From FEN-1219 sp964503125 (GTDB taxonomy: Bacteria > Pseudomonadota > Gammaproteobacteria > Steroidobacterales > Rariloculaceae): a stretch of DNA of 64,000 bases. The notes under the pieces were generated by a model that saw nothing but the letters and a program-made list of their open reading frames with translations, did not search any database and had not been told where the DNA came from. This document shows, piece by piece, positions 34,649 through 42,469 of the stretch. Both the position numbers and the translations under genes were made by a program. Position 1 is the first letter of the stretch. Every line of letters begins with the position of its first letter. The DNA lies in the NCBI GenBank assembly GCA_964503125.1, contig CAZCZE010000032.1:1-64000 (forward strand). The letters are read 5' to 3'.

Positions 34649-36187
34649 TCACTCCACAGGCTCGACGCGAATCAGATGCGGCCGGCCGTCGTCGGCCATC
34701 GTGAACGTGAACCGCACCGTTTGGCCGCTGCGCAGGTCTTCGGCCGTGCGCCCCGGTGGCAACACGAACTGCATCGACATCGCAGGCCAATCGATCGACG
34801 GAATCGGTCCGTGCGACAGCGTGACGCTGTCGCCGCCGACGGCGGTGATCAGGCCTTCGCCCGCGTGCTCGGTCACCGCGGCCTGCGGTGGCGCGTCGCT
34901 CATGCGCGTGCTCGTCGCGCGCAAGCTCGCTTCCGAATCGATGAGGAACTGACCGGACACGACGACCTTCTGCCCGGCGGCGAGTCCCTGTTTGATCTCG
35001 GTCTCGCCGTCCCACTCGATGCCGATCTCGACCTCGGCGGGACGGAAGCCGCCGTCCGCCGCGGCGACGATCACGACGGTGCGCGTGCCCGTGCGGATCA
35101 CGGCCTCGGTCGGCACCGTCAACGTCTCGGCGGTGTCCGTGGCGAGCCCGATAGTCACGAACATGCCAGGCGCGAGCGCGCCCTGCGGATTCGCGAGCTC
35201 GATGCGTGCGGTGATCGTCCGAGTGGCGAGGTCGACCTCGGGCAGGATCGCCTGCACGGAACCCGCGAACGTCGTGCCCGGGAGCGCCGGCGAGCTTGCG
35301 GCGACGGCGGCGCCGGGTTTGAGCAGCGAGGCTTGGCTCTCGGGGACCGCGGCGTTGGCCCACACTGTCGAAAGGCCGTTGATGCGAAACAGCGTGTCGC
35401 CGGGCATGACGGTCATGCCTTCGCGCGCCGCGAGCTCGACGACGACGCCGGCGATCGGCGCTACGAGCGTGATGCGCGCCTCAACGGCGCCGCGCTCCTC
35501 GACCCGCCGAATCTGCTCTTCGCTCATGCCCGCCTGGCGCAGCCGCTGGCGCGCGGCGTCAACGAGCTCCGCAAGGCCGCTGTCGCGAAGCCGGCGCACG
35601 GACAGAAATTCCTCCTGCGCGGCGACCCATTCGGGCACATAGAGATCCGCGAGCGGCTGCCCCGCGGACACACGGTCGAGCGTCGCGCGCACGTGCAGCC
35701 GCTCGACGTAGGCGGTCGCACGCGCCTGTACGATCACTTGATCACGCTCGTTGAATGCGACGTTGCCGACGGCCTCGATGCGCGGCGCCAGCGTCCGGCG
35801 CGCGACCTCGGCCGTGCGGATGCCAAGGTTCTGCTGCACGCGCGGGGTCACGGTGACGCTGCTCTCGCCGCTGCTGCCGTCCTCGTAGACGGGCACCAAC
35901 GCCATGTTCATGAACGGCGACCGGCCGGGCTGGTCGAAGCGCCGCCCGGGCACCATTGGGTCGTGCCAGTACAGGACCCGTTTGCCGGTTGCAGGGTCGA
36001 TATCGCCAGCGCCGATCTCGCGGTCGTCAGTCGCGGTCGGAGCCGGCGCGCGCGGCGAGTCCTCCGCTAAGCTCATGCCGCGCGCCATGCCCAGGCGGTA
36101 GAGGCCATAGCCGGCGGCCGCGAGCAGGGCCGCGACGATCGCCGCGCCGATGGCGAGCGAGACCGGGAGCTTCGCGAGTGTGCTCAT
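34649..36187 (-). CDS. cusB: CusB periplasmic adaptor with fused CusF-like domain
   Basis: 512 residues. An N-terminal TM anchor (~8-32) precedes a heavy-metal-binding segment (YWHDPMVPGRRFDQPGRSPF, MNMALVPVY). The adaptor body follows: lipoyl/barrel-sandwich and helical hairpin (VEARITLVAPIAGVVVELAA), beta-barrel, and membrane-proximal domains. Residues ~435-512 are a second CusF-type OB fold (GDSVTLSHGPIPSIDWPAMS), so chaperone and adaptor are partly fused. It starts 3 bases inside the cusC stop region (overlap). Confidence 0.93.
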   Translation of the reverse strand: MSTLAKLPVSLAIGAAIVAALLAAAGYGLYRLGMARGMSLAEDSPRAPAPTATDDREIGAGDIDPATGKRVLYWHDPMVPGRRFDQPGRSPFMNMALVPVYEDGSSGESSVTVTPRVQQNLGIRTAEVARRTLAPRIEAVGNVAFNERDQVIVQARATAYVERLHVRATLDRVSAGQPLADLYVPEWVAAQEEFLSVRRLRDSGLAELVDAARQRLRQAGMSEEQIRRVEERGAVEARITLVAPIAGVVVELAAREGMTVMPGDTLFRINGLSTVWANAAVPESQASLLKPGAAVAASSPALPGTTFAGSVQAILPEVDLATRTITARIELANPQGALAPGMFVTIGLATDTAETLTVPTEAVIRTGTRTVVIVAAADGGFRPAEVEIGIEWDGETEIKQGLAAGQKVVVSGQFLIDSEASLRATSTRMSDAPPQAAVTEHAGEGLITAVGGDSVTLSHGPIPSIDWPAMSMQFVLPPGRTAEDLRSGQTVRFTFTMADDGRPHLIRVEPVE

Positions 36188-37494
36188 GGTAGGGGCCCCG
36201 CTCCGGTCGCGTCGTGAGGGGGAATCAGATACTTGAGCTCCGCCCAGAGCGCTGCGGTCTCCATCTCGAGCTCGAGGTAGTCGAGGCGCGTGTCGATCTC
36301 GCCGACGCGCGCCTCAAGCACGGCGCCGAGGGTCCCCGTGCCGGCGCGATACGCAGCAGTTGCGGCGAGCGTCCGCTGGCCAACCAGCGGAATCAGCGAG
36401 CTCGCGTAGCGGTCGAGCCGCGCACGGTTGGCGTGCCAGCCTTGGAACAGCGACCGAGCATCGGCCAGGTGTTCACGCGTCTCCTCCTCGCGTTCGGCTC
36501 GCGCCCGCTCGGCGAGCGCGAGCCGGGCCGCGAGCTCACGGCCCTGGCGGTTCGTCTCGCGCCACTGCAACGGCTTCGAAACGTTGAGGGACACCATATC
36601 GGAGAATGCGGGCCCGCGCTGGCTGTACGTGACCTCGACCGTCCAATCGGAGCGTTGGTCCGCGCGGGCGACGTCGACGTCCGCGCGTGCCACGTCTTCC
36701 CGCTTCTGCATGAGCGCCAGCTCCGGGTGGTGCGCGAGTTGCGAGTCGAGATCAGCGAGCGCGAACGGCACCGAGTCCAGCGGCGGCGGCGTCGCGAGCG
36801 GCCTATCCGCGGCCGTCCCGGCCCAGCGTGCGAGCCGGGTTGTCGCGACGTCGACGTCGCGCTGCGCCGACGCGATCCGGTCCTCGATGACGGCGACGGA
36901 CGCGCGCGCCGCGAACGCGTCGCTCTGCGCTCCGGGCCCGCTGCGGTATGCAAGATCCGCGGCCTCGATTTGCAGCACCGCTTGGTCGCGCTCCGCAACG
37001 AGCACTTCGCGGATGCGCTCGCGATAGTAGCGATCGAGCCACGCCATAGCCGTGTCGCGACTGAGATTCGCGAGCGCGAACGACCGGCCGGCCACGGCGG
37101 CTTCGGCCTCGCGCTCGAAACGCGCTGCACGCGTCGTACGCTTGTCGCGGCGCGTGAGCTCGCGCATCAAGCCGAGCGAGCGCATCGTCATGAAGTCGCG
37201 TGTGAGGCTGAATTCGCCCGGACCGTTGATCGGCAGATTGCCGATGCCGGCCGTGAGCGTCGGATCGGGAGCCTGCCGCGCCGCGATCGCGAGCTCACGG
37301 GCCGCGGCCGCGGCCGCATCCTCGGCGAGCAACTGCTGCGATCGTTGCGCCGCGAGCTCGAGCGCCTCCTCGAGCGTCAGCGCGCCGGCATCCTGCGCAT
37401 GAAGCGGCGCGCTCGCCCAGAGCACGACTGGGATGCACGCGAGCGAGCGGAAAATACGAACGACAAACGGAACGTAAGGCACGACCTTCTCCAC
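36184..37494 (-). CDS. cusC: CusC/TolC-family outer-membrane channel
   Basis: 436 residues: signal peptide (ending LHAQD), two TolC repeats with long coiled-coil helices (LTLEEALELAAQRSQQLLAE, AGTGTLGAVLEARVGEIDTR). OEP-family landmarks include APDPTLTAGIGNLPI and RLARWAGTAAD. The outer-membrane exit duct of the Cus pump. Stop and cusB start overlap by 4 bases. This is the first pump gene of the operon; a small Cys-rich gene lies upstream. Confidence 0.9.
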   Translation of the reverse strand: MEKVVPYVPFVVRIFRSLACIPVVLWASAPLHAQDAGALTLEEALELAAQRSQQLLAEDAAAAAARELAIAARQAPDPTLTAGIGNLPINGPGEFSLTRDFMTMRSLGLMRELTRRDKRTTRAARFEREAEAAVAGRSFALANLSRDTAMAWLDRYYRERIREVLVAERDQAVLQIEAADLAYRSGPGAQSDAFAARASVAVIEDRIASAQRDVDVATTRLARWAGTAADRPLATPPPLDSVPFALADLDSQLAHHPELALMQKREDVARADVDVARADQRSDWTVEVTYSQRGPAFSDMVSLNVSKPLQWRETNRQGRELAARLALAERARAEREEETREHLADARSLFQGWHANRARLDRYASSLIPLVGQRTLAATAAYRAGTGTLGAVLEARVGEIDTRLDYLELEMETAALWAELKYLIPPHDATGAGPLP

Positions 37495-37558
37495 GGCTGT
37501 TCTTGAAAGAAAAGCAGGGGAACGTCCCGAGGATTGACCTCGGGCTTACGGTCGGCGC

Positions 37559-37918
37559 CTAAATCCGCAGTCGCAGCGTGGTCAGATAGATCGGCGGCGA
37601 ATCGTGGGGTGGCAGCGAGGTAGCGAGCGACGAGGCCGGCGGGCCATGCACCGACGGCAGCACCAGCCCCGCAGAGACAGCAACCGGGGGCGAGAGATCC
37701 TGCGCGGCCGCGAGCAGGTCGGTGGGTACCGGGTCGCAGGCGACGGCGACCGCGGAATCCGGCTGCGCACAAGGCGCCTGATCTTGCCGCACATCATCGG
37801 GGCAACACGGCATTTGCTCCGTGGCGTCGGCGACACACAAGCACGCGGCGACGGGGCCGGCGTACACGACGCCGGCGGCGGCGAACAAAATCAACGCGCG
37901 TGCGAATCGCGTCAGCAT
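37559..37918 (-). CDS. Small exported Cys-rich protein at the head of the cus operon
   Basis: 119 residues from ATG 37918. Signal peptide (ALILFAAAGVVYAGPVAA) then a Cys-rich core (CLCVADATEQMPCCPDD, APCAQPD). No named domain recognised; it resembles the DUF2946-type proteins that accompany copper efflux operons. It lies 64 bases upstream of cusC on the same strand and may be cotranscribed. A metal-binding role is inferred from the cysteines and the context. Confidence 0.55.
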   Translation of the reverse strand: MLTRFARALILFAAAGVVYAGPVAACLCVADATEQMPCCPDDVRQDQAPCAQPDSAVAVACDPVPTDLLAAAQDLSPPVAVSAGLVLPSVHGPPASSLATSLPPHDSPPIYLTTLRLRI

Positions 37919-38025
37919 GTGCCCGATCTTACTGCCGGCCCCGCAGATTGCCAATCTGGCCGCGAATTCCGAGACCTGCGTCCGATGTCAACGGTAGCTC
38001 TGGAACACCGTCGCGCGGCCGTCGC

Positions 38026-38107
38026 ACGGCGGTCAATGCTCCTGGCGTTGCATGTGGATCTGCCAGGCCCGACCCACTTGCCGTCCAGGAGCGTCTCGGT
38101 CACGACG
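38026..38107 (-). repeat. 82-bp imperfect direct repeat, copy 2 (frameshifted gene tail)
   Basis: Matches 30937-31018 at about 88% identity with a one-base deletion. Minus-strand translation begins VVTETLLDGKWV, then shifts frame; in the shifted frame it ends RAWQIHMQRQEH-stop, parallel to copy 1. The region 37955-38193 holds no other recognisable gene. Confidence 0.8.
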
Positions 38108-38193
38108 TCATAGGCGTCGTCACCGGCCGGGCGCCAGAGGCTGCGATTACACCTCTTCCTTGCCGGATGACAGGACGCCACCGCGACATGCGT

Positions 38194-39471
38194 TTATGTT
38201 TGAAATACCGGGGCGAATCCACCGCCAGGCGTTCGCAAGTTCGTCGCTTGGCCGCGATATATGCGAGCAGCCGATAAGAGCGTGCGCCCGTCATACGTGT
38301 AGAGACGCACGTCGACCTTTTGCGCGATGCTTTCCCCGTTGATCTTGACCAGCCTTGCGCTCGGCGGTACGTACTGCTGGGCGATATAGCCGTCTTCGAC
38401 GATGCTCGCGAACTTGCCCCGCGTCACGGAGCTGCCACGATAAACGCCTTTGCTGCCGTACCCCGCGGCCGGCTTGAAGAACAGGTCGCGTCTTAAACGC
38501 CACAAACTTTCCGCATTCGCCCGGGTGACGAACTGACTGCGCGGAACTGCCAACTCCAGAACCCGAATATCCTCTTCTGCGGCGCCCAGCGAGCGTAGAC
38601 GGGTAGCGTCACCGAGCAACGTGAGATTGCGTTTGTCGGCGAACAGTGCGTGCGCCCGCGGATTTGGTGTCACGACGACGAGCCCGTCCAGATAGCCCGT
38701 TCGCAGCACCTCGTGCTGGGGCGCGTCAAACGCAAAGTCGACGAGCCGGTTGTACACGAGATCGAGGCGCTTCCCCCGGGCACGTAACTCGCGCCCCACT
38801 AGAGAAAGCTCACTAGGGTCCGCGATCATCGCCTCGATGCCGTGCGCTTCGAGCAGGTTCTGCGCTAGGCGGAACTCGGGGTACATGAATTGCTGCTCGG
38901 GGGCATCGTCCACGATCGCAACGCTGCTGATGCGTCCGCTGCCGCGTTGGCGCGACCACTCTGATTCGAGCATTCGGATTACGCCGCTGTCGAACGCGGC
39001 AAGATCTTCGGCCGATCGAACCGCCAGCTCCGCCTCGTTGCAGCAAGCTCGCTGTGCACGTGCCAGCTCTGCATTGACAAATGCGCCGCCGGCGTTGGTA
39101 TTCACCTCGATGAGCCGCGGTCCATCGGCCGTCAAATGAAAATCGAAGCCCATGAACGCGCCGATCGGGCCCGGCGCAAAACGTGCAATCGAGGGTGCCC
39201 ATTCGAGCACTGCGTGAACGTACAACGGTAGCTGCGACACACGGTCAATCGCCGTGACGACTCTCTGCATCGTTTCGATATCTGCACGCCTAACGAAAAC
39301 CGGTACGTCGGCGAAGAACTGCTTCTTGGTTGCGTCGACGACGTCAGTTGCTCCAACGGTCCGTAGTCGTGCGTCGAGACTTTTCGCAAGAGCGGCTCGA
39401 TCGAGCGAAATACAGAAGCAGCGCTCGTTCAACCGGTCGCTGGGTCCGCAATGGGTTGTGGAATCGGGCAT
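38194..39471 (-). CDS. ATP-grasp-like protein of unknown function
   Basis: About 425 residues from ATG 39471 (ATG 39507 also possible). It contains FMGFDFHLTADGPRLIEVNT and NAGGAFVNAEL, an ATP-grasp-type metal/nucleotide loop (IEVN-x-NAGG). A later lysine-containing stretch, DLFFKPAAGYGSKGVYRG, is followed by KVDVRLYTYDGRTLLSAARI. The order of the two halves suggests a permuted or atypical ATP-grasp. No substrate can be named; such enzymes join carboxylates to amines. It is divergent from the copper ATPase gene. GC is lower than in the neighbours. Confidence 0.65.
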   Translation of the reverse strand: MPDSTTHCGPSDRLNERCFCISLDRAALAKSLDARLRTVGATDVVDATKKQFFADVPVFVRRADIETMQRVVTAIDRVSQLPLYVHAVLEWAPSIARFAPGPIGAFMGFDFHLTADGPRLIEVNTNAGGAFVNAELARAQRACCNEAELAVRSAEDLAAFDSGVIRMLESEWSRQRGSGRISSVAIVDDAPEQQFMYPEFRLAQNLLEAHGIEAMIADPSELSLVGRELRARGKRLDLVYNRLVDFAFDAPQHEVLRTGYLDGLVVVTPNPRAHALFADKRNLTLLGDATRLRSLGAAEEDIRVLELAVPRSQFVTRANAESLWRLRRDLFFKPAAGYGSKGVYRGSSVTRGKFASIVEDGYIAQQYVPPSARLVKINGESIAQKVDVRLYTYDGRTLLSAARIYRGQATNLRTPGGGFAPVFQT

Positions 39472-39564
39472 GCGTAATCCTGGTTGTTCGCCACGAGGCA
39501 CGGCCATAGGGTTTTACCTATCGTCGAAAGTCTAAAGCCTCGAGGCTGGTGCGTGGTCCGGGAG

Positions 39565-39596
39565 CTGACTCTAGACCATACTCCAGGGTCTATGCT
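39565..39596 (+). promoter_or_regulatory. MerR-family metal-responsive promoter/operator
   Basis: A -35 CTGACT (39565-39570) and -10 TATGCT (39591-39596) are separated by an over-long 20-bp spacer. The spacer region holds the dyad GACTCTAGA (39567-39575) - CCATAC - TCCAGGGTC (39582-39590). Stretched spacing with a central dyad is the hallmark of CueR/ZntR/PbrR-type promoters. It faces the P-type ATPase gene. Confidence 0.75.
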
Positions 39597-39598
39597 GA

Positions 39599-39715
39599 CG
39601 CCGGCAGAATGGCGTAGAGCTCGCAATGCAGACCATGATCGAAGCCTGTCCGGGCCATGGGGCGCCTGAGTCGTGCCCCCTCATCGCTGCGTTGAGTAAG
39701 GAGATAGCGGAATGA
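39599..39715 (+). pseudogene. C-terminal remnant of a MerR-family regulator, or a Cys leader peptide
   Basis: An uninterrupted frame runs ELAMQTMIEACPGHGAPESC, then PLIAALSKEIAE-stop. It matches the metal-binding loop and tail of CueR/ZntR/CadR-type regulators (IEACxGHxxxxxCPL, two Cys eight residues apart). Only ~38 codons exist, with no DNA-binding domain. An ATG at 39626 could start a 29-residue peptide whose stop overlaps the ATPase ATG (ATGA). It is either a regulator deleted down to its tail or a translated metal-binding leader coupled to the ATPase. Confidence 0.6.
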
Positions 39716-42084
39716 GCTTCAAGAATACCCATAGCCAGCACGATGGCACGGAGCGGCATCCGCCACTCGATACGACGAGTGAAATCCCGACGCAGGATCC
39801 TGTCTGCGGTATGACCGTCGATCCACGGACAGCGTTGAGCCAACAGCACGGCGAGGAGAAATACTACTTCTGCAGCGCACGCTGCCGAGACAAGTTCGCG
39901 GAGAATCCAGCTAAGTATCTGCGGCCCGCGTCACCGGACGAAACGCACGTCGCGGCGCACCAGCAGGCAACGATCTGGACTTGCCCTATGCATCCCGAGG
40001 TCCGGCGCGACGCGCCCGGCGCGTGCCCGATCTGCGGCATGGCGCTCGAGCCCCTCGCCCCCTCCGCCGAGGAGGGGGACAACGCCGAGCTGAAGGATAT
40101 GACGCGGCGTTTTTGGATCAGCGTGACGCTGACGGTGCCGCTGTTGTGGGCGATGCTCGGCGAGATCATCCCGACAATCAATCCGATGCTGCTATTCGGC
40201 CATACGGCAGTCTCGTGGGCGCAGCTCGCGCTCGCGACACCCGTCGTCCTTTGGGGCGGTTGGCCTTTCCTCGTTCGCGGTTGGCAATCCGTGCTGAACC
40301 GCAGCCTCAATATGTTCACGCTGATCGCGCTTGGCACAGGGGCTGCGTGGGTCTTCTCCGTGCTTGCGACGGCGTTGCCCGGGATCTTGCCGGCGTCGTT
40401 CCGTGAGGACGGCGGCGCTCCGGCTCTCTACTTCGAGGCCGCGGCCGTGATCGTTACGCTCGTGCTCCTCGGCCAAGTGCTCGAGCTTCGCGCCCGTGCG
40501 CAAACGTCGGGCGCCATCCGCGCACTGCTCAGGCTCGCGCCGAAGGTCGCTCATCGCGTCGACTCGAGCGGCACGGAAAGCGATGTCCCGTTAGAGCGTG
40601 TGCAGGTCGGCGATCTACTGCGTGTGCGTCCCGGCGAGAGCGTTCCCGTCGATGGCATCGTGGTCGACGGAGCAAGCCACGTCGATGAGTCAATGTTGAC
40701 CGGCGAGCCAGACCCGGTGCGCAAAGCGAAGGACGACACCCTGTCGGGTGGAACGACGAACGGCAGCGGAAGCCTGGTAATGCGGGCCGAACGCGTGGGC
40801 GCGGACACGCTGTTGTCGCAGATCGTGCATATGGTGGCGCAAGCGCAACGTTCGCGCGCACCGGTGCAGCGGCTCGTGGACAAGGTTTCCGCTTGGTTCG
40901 TGCCCGCCGTCGTCGCGATCGCCGCAATCAGCGCGCTCGTTTGGGCGGTCGTTGGGCCCGCACCGCAATTCACGCATGCGCTTCTCGTTGCCGTGTCCGT
41001 GCTGATCATCGCGTGTCCGTGTGCGCTCGGCCTCGCGACTCCAATGTCGATCATGGTGGGCGTGGGTAGAGGTGCCGGCGAGGGTGTGTTGATCAAGGAT
41101 GCGGCTGCCCTCGAGCGCATGGAGAAAATCACAACGCTGGTGGTCGACAAGACCGGTACTCTGACCGAAGGTCGGCCGACATTGCAGCGCGTGCTGCCGG
41201 CGCCTGGATTCGATGAAGCGTCCGTGCTGCGCCTTGCTGCCGCAATAGAGACTTTCAGCGAGCACCCTCTCGCCCGGTCGATCGTCGAAGGCGCGGCAGC
41301 GCGAGGCGTGCAGGTACCGGCAGCCGAAAGTTTCGAGTCCGACCCGGGTCTCGGAGTCTGGGGTGTCGTCGATAAACAGCGGGTGCTCGTCGGCAATGCG
41401 CGACTCATGGAACGGCACAACATCGATCTTTCGAGCGTTGCGGGCACTGCCGAAGTGGAGCGCGCGAAAGGCGCGACGGCGATTCATGTGGCCGTGGACG
41501 GTCGAGTCGCCGGCACGCTCACGGTCGCCGATGCGATCAAGGGCACGACCCCCGAGGCGCTGCGCGCGCTCAAAGACATGGGCGTTCGAATCATCATGCT
41601 GACGGGAGATAACGAGCGCACTGCACGCGCCGTGGGAGCGGTGCTCGGCGTGGACGACGTGGTCGCCGATGTGCTGCCGCAGGACAAAGCGGCTATCGTC
41701 AAGCGACTGCAGGGCGAAGGTCGCGTGGTTGCGATGGCTGGCGATGGCGTGAACGATGCGCCGGCGCTCGCGCAGGCCGACGTGGGCATCGCGATGGGGA
41801 CCGGCACGGACGTCGCGATGGAGTCGGCCGGTGTGACGCTCGTCAAGGGCGACCTGCGCGGAATCGCGCGGGCCGTGCGGTTGTCGCGGCGCACCATGAG
41901 CAACATCCGCCAGAATCTCTTTTTCGCCTTCGGCTACAACGCCCTTGGCATCCCGTTGGCGGCCGGCGTGCTCTATCCTGCTTTCGGTTGGCTGCTCTCG
42001 CCGGTGATTGCCAGTCTGGCCATGAGTTTTTCGTCCGTGTCCGTCGTGGGCAACGCACTGCGTTTGCGCACAACTAAGCTGTAA
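39712..42084 (+). CDS. copA: Copper(I)-translocating P1B-type ATPase with YHS and heavy-metal-binding domains
   Basis: 790 residues. An N-terminal YHS domain (DPVCGMTVDPRT, KYYFCSARCRDKF) is followed by a HMBD (WTCPMHPEVRRDAPGACPIC). Then come eight predicted TM helices and the P-ATPase core. Motifs: TGEPDP (actuator), CPCALGLATP (metal-site helix), DKTGTLTEG (phosphorylated Asp), SEHPLA, MLTGDN and GDGVNDAPAL. The ATG follows AAGGAG, and a MerR-type promoter lies upstream. It pumps cytoplasmic Cu(I)/Ag(I) to the periplasm, feeding CusF/CusB and CopA. It is distinct from the multicopper oxidase also called CopA. Confidence 0.95.
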   Translation: MSFKNTHSQHDGTERHPPLDTTSEIPTQDPVCGMTVDPRTALSQQHGEEKYYFCSARCRDKFAENPAKYLRPASPDETHVAAHQQATIWTCPMHPEVRRDAPGACPICGMALEPLAPSAEEGDNAELKDMTRRFWISVTLTVPLLWAMLGEIIPTINPMLLFGHTAVSWAQLALATPVVLWGGWPFLVRGWQSVLNRSLNMFTLIALGTGAAWVFSVLATALPGILPASFREDGGAPALYFEAAAVIVTLVLLGQVLELRARAQTSGAIRALLRLAPKVAHRVDSSGTESDVPLERVQVGDLLRVRPGESVPVDGIVVDGASHVDESMLTGEPDPVRKAKDDTLSGGTTNGSGSLVMRAERVGADTLLSQIVHMVAQAQRSRAPVQRLVDKVSAWFVPAVVAIAAISALVWAVVGPAPQFTHALLVAVSVLIIACPCALGLATPMSIMVGVGRGAGEGVLIKDAAALERMEKITTLVVDKTGTLTEGRPTLQRVLPAPGFDEASVLRLAAAIETFSEHPLARSIVEGAAARGVQVPAAESFESDPGLGVWGVVDKQRVLVGNARLMERHNIDLSSVAGTAEVERAKGATAIHVAVDGRVAGTLTVADAIKGTTPEALRALKDMGVRIIMLTGDNERTARAVGAVLGVDDVVADVLPQDKAAIVKRLQGEGRVVAMAGDGVNDAPALAQADVGIAMGTGTDVAMESAGVTLVKGDLRGIARAVRLSRRTMSNIRQNLFFAFGYNALGIPLAAGVLYPAFGWLLSPVIASLAMSFSSVSVVGNALRLRTTKL

Positions 42085-42118
42085 AGGCGACGGACGGCAG
42101 TCATATCTTCCGTCGGAG

Positions 42119-42469
42119 TCAGAGGCGAAAGCCGAAATGCCGCGCGAGCGCGATGGTGGCGAGATAGCCGGCGACCGTCACGAGCACGGCCGCACCGAGG
42201 CTAAAATAGAAGCTGTAGCCGCGCTCGATCAGCATCGGCAACAGCAAGAACAACAGCAGCGACGGCAACACGAGCCAGAAGATGCTGCGAGCGAGCGCCG
42301 CCACTTGCGCAGCGTCGCGGGTGTCGGAGTAGAGCCAGAGCATCGCGAGCACGGATACCAGCGGCAGCGAGGCCAGAAGCGCGCCGAGCAACGTGCTGCG
42401 CTTCGATATCTCGGAGATCAGCACGATGAGCGCCGCACTGACGGCGACCTTGACTACATATTCGATCAT
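42119..42469 (-). CDS. DUF3147-family membrane protein
   Basis: 116 residues, four predicted membrane helices (VVKVAVSAALIVLISEIS, LGALLASLPLVSVLAMLWL, IFWLVLPSLLLFLLLPML, LGAAVLVTVAGYLATIALA). The SKRSTLLGALLASLPL string is typical of DUF3147. Its ATG overlaps the czcA stop (ATGA), so it is the last gene of the czc operon. Function unknown; family members recur after HME-RND operons. Confidence 0.78.
   Translation of the reverse strand: MIEYVVKVAVSAALIVLISEISKRSTLLGALLASLPLVSVLAMLWLYSDTRDAAQVAALARSIFWLVLPSLLLFLLLPMLIERGYSFYFSLGAAVLVTVAGYLATIALARHFGFRL

Noticed and set aside
33300..34952. 550-codon plus-strand frame
   Set aside because: Antisense to cusA/cusB; His/Asp/Arg-rich without any recognisable family.
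31443..35363. 1306-codon version of cusA
   Set aside because: The first ~253 codons are Arg-rich antitype of cusB. CusA homology starts exactly at the ATG at 34604.
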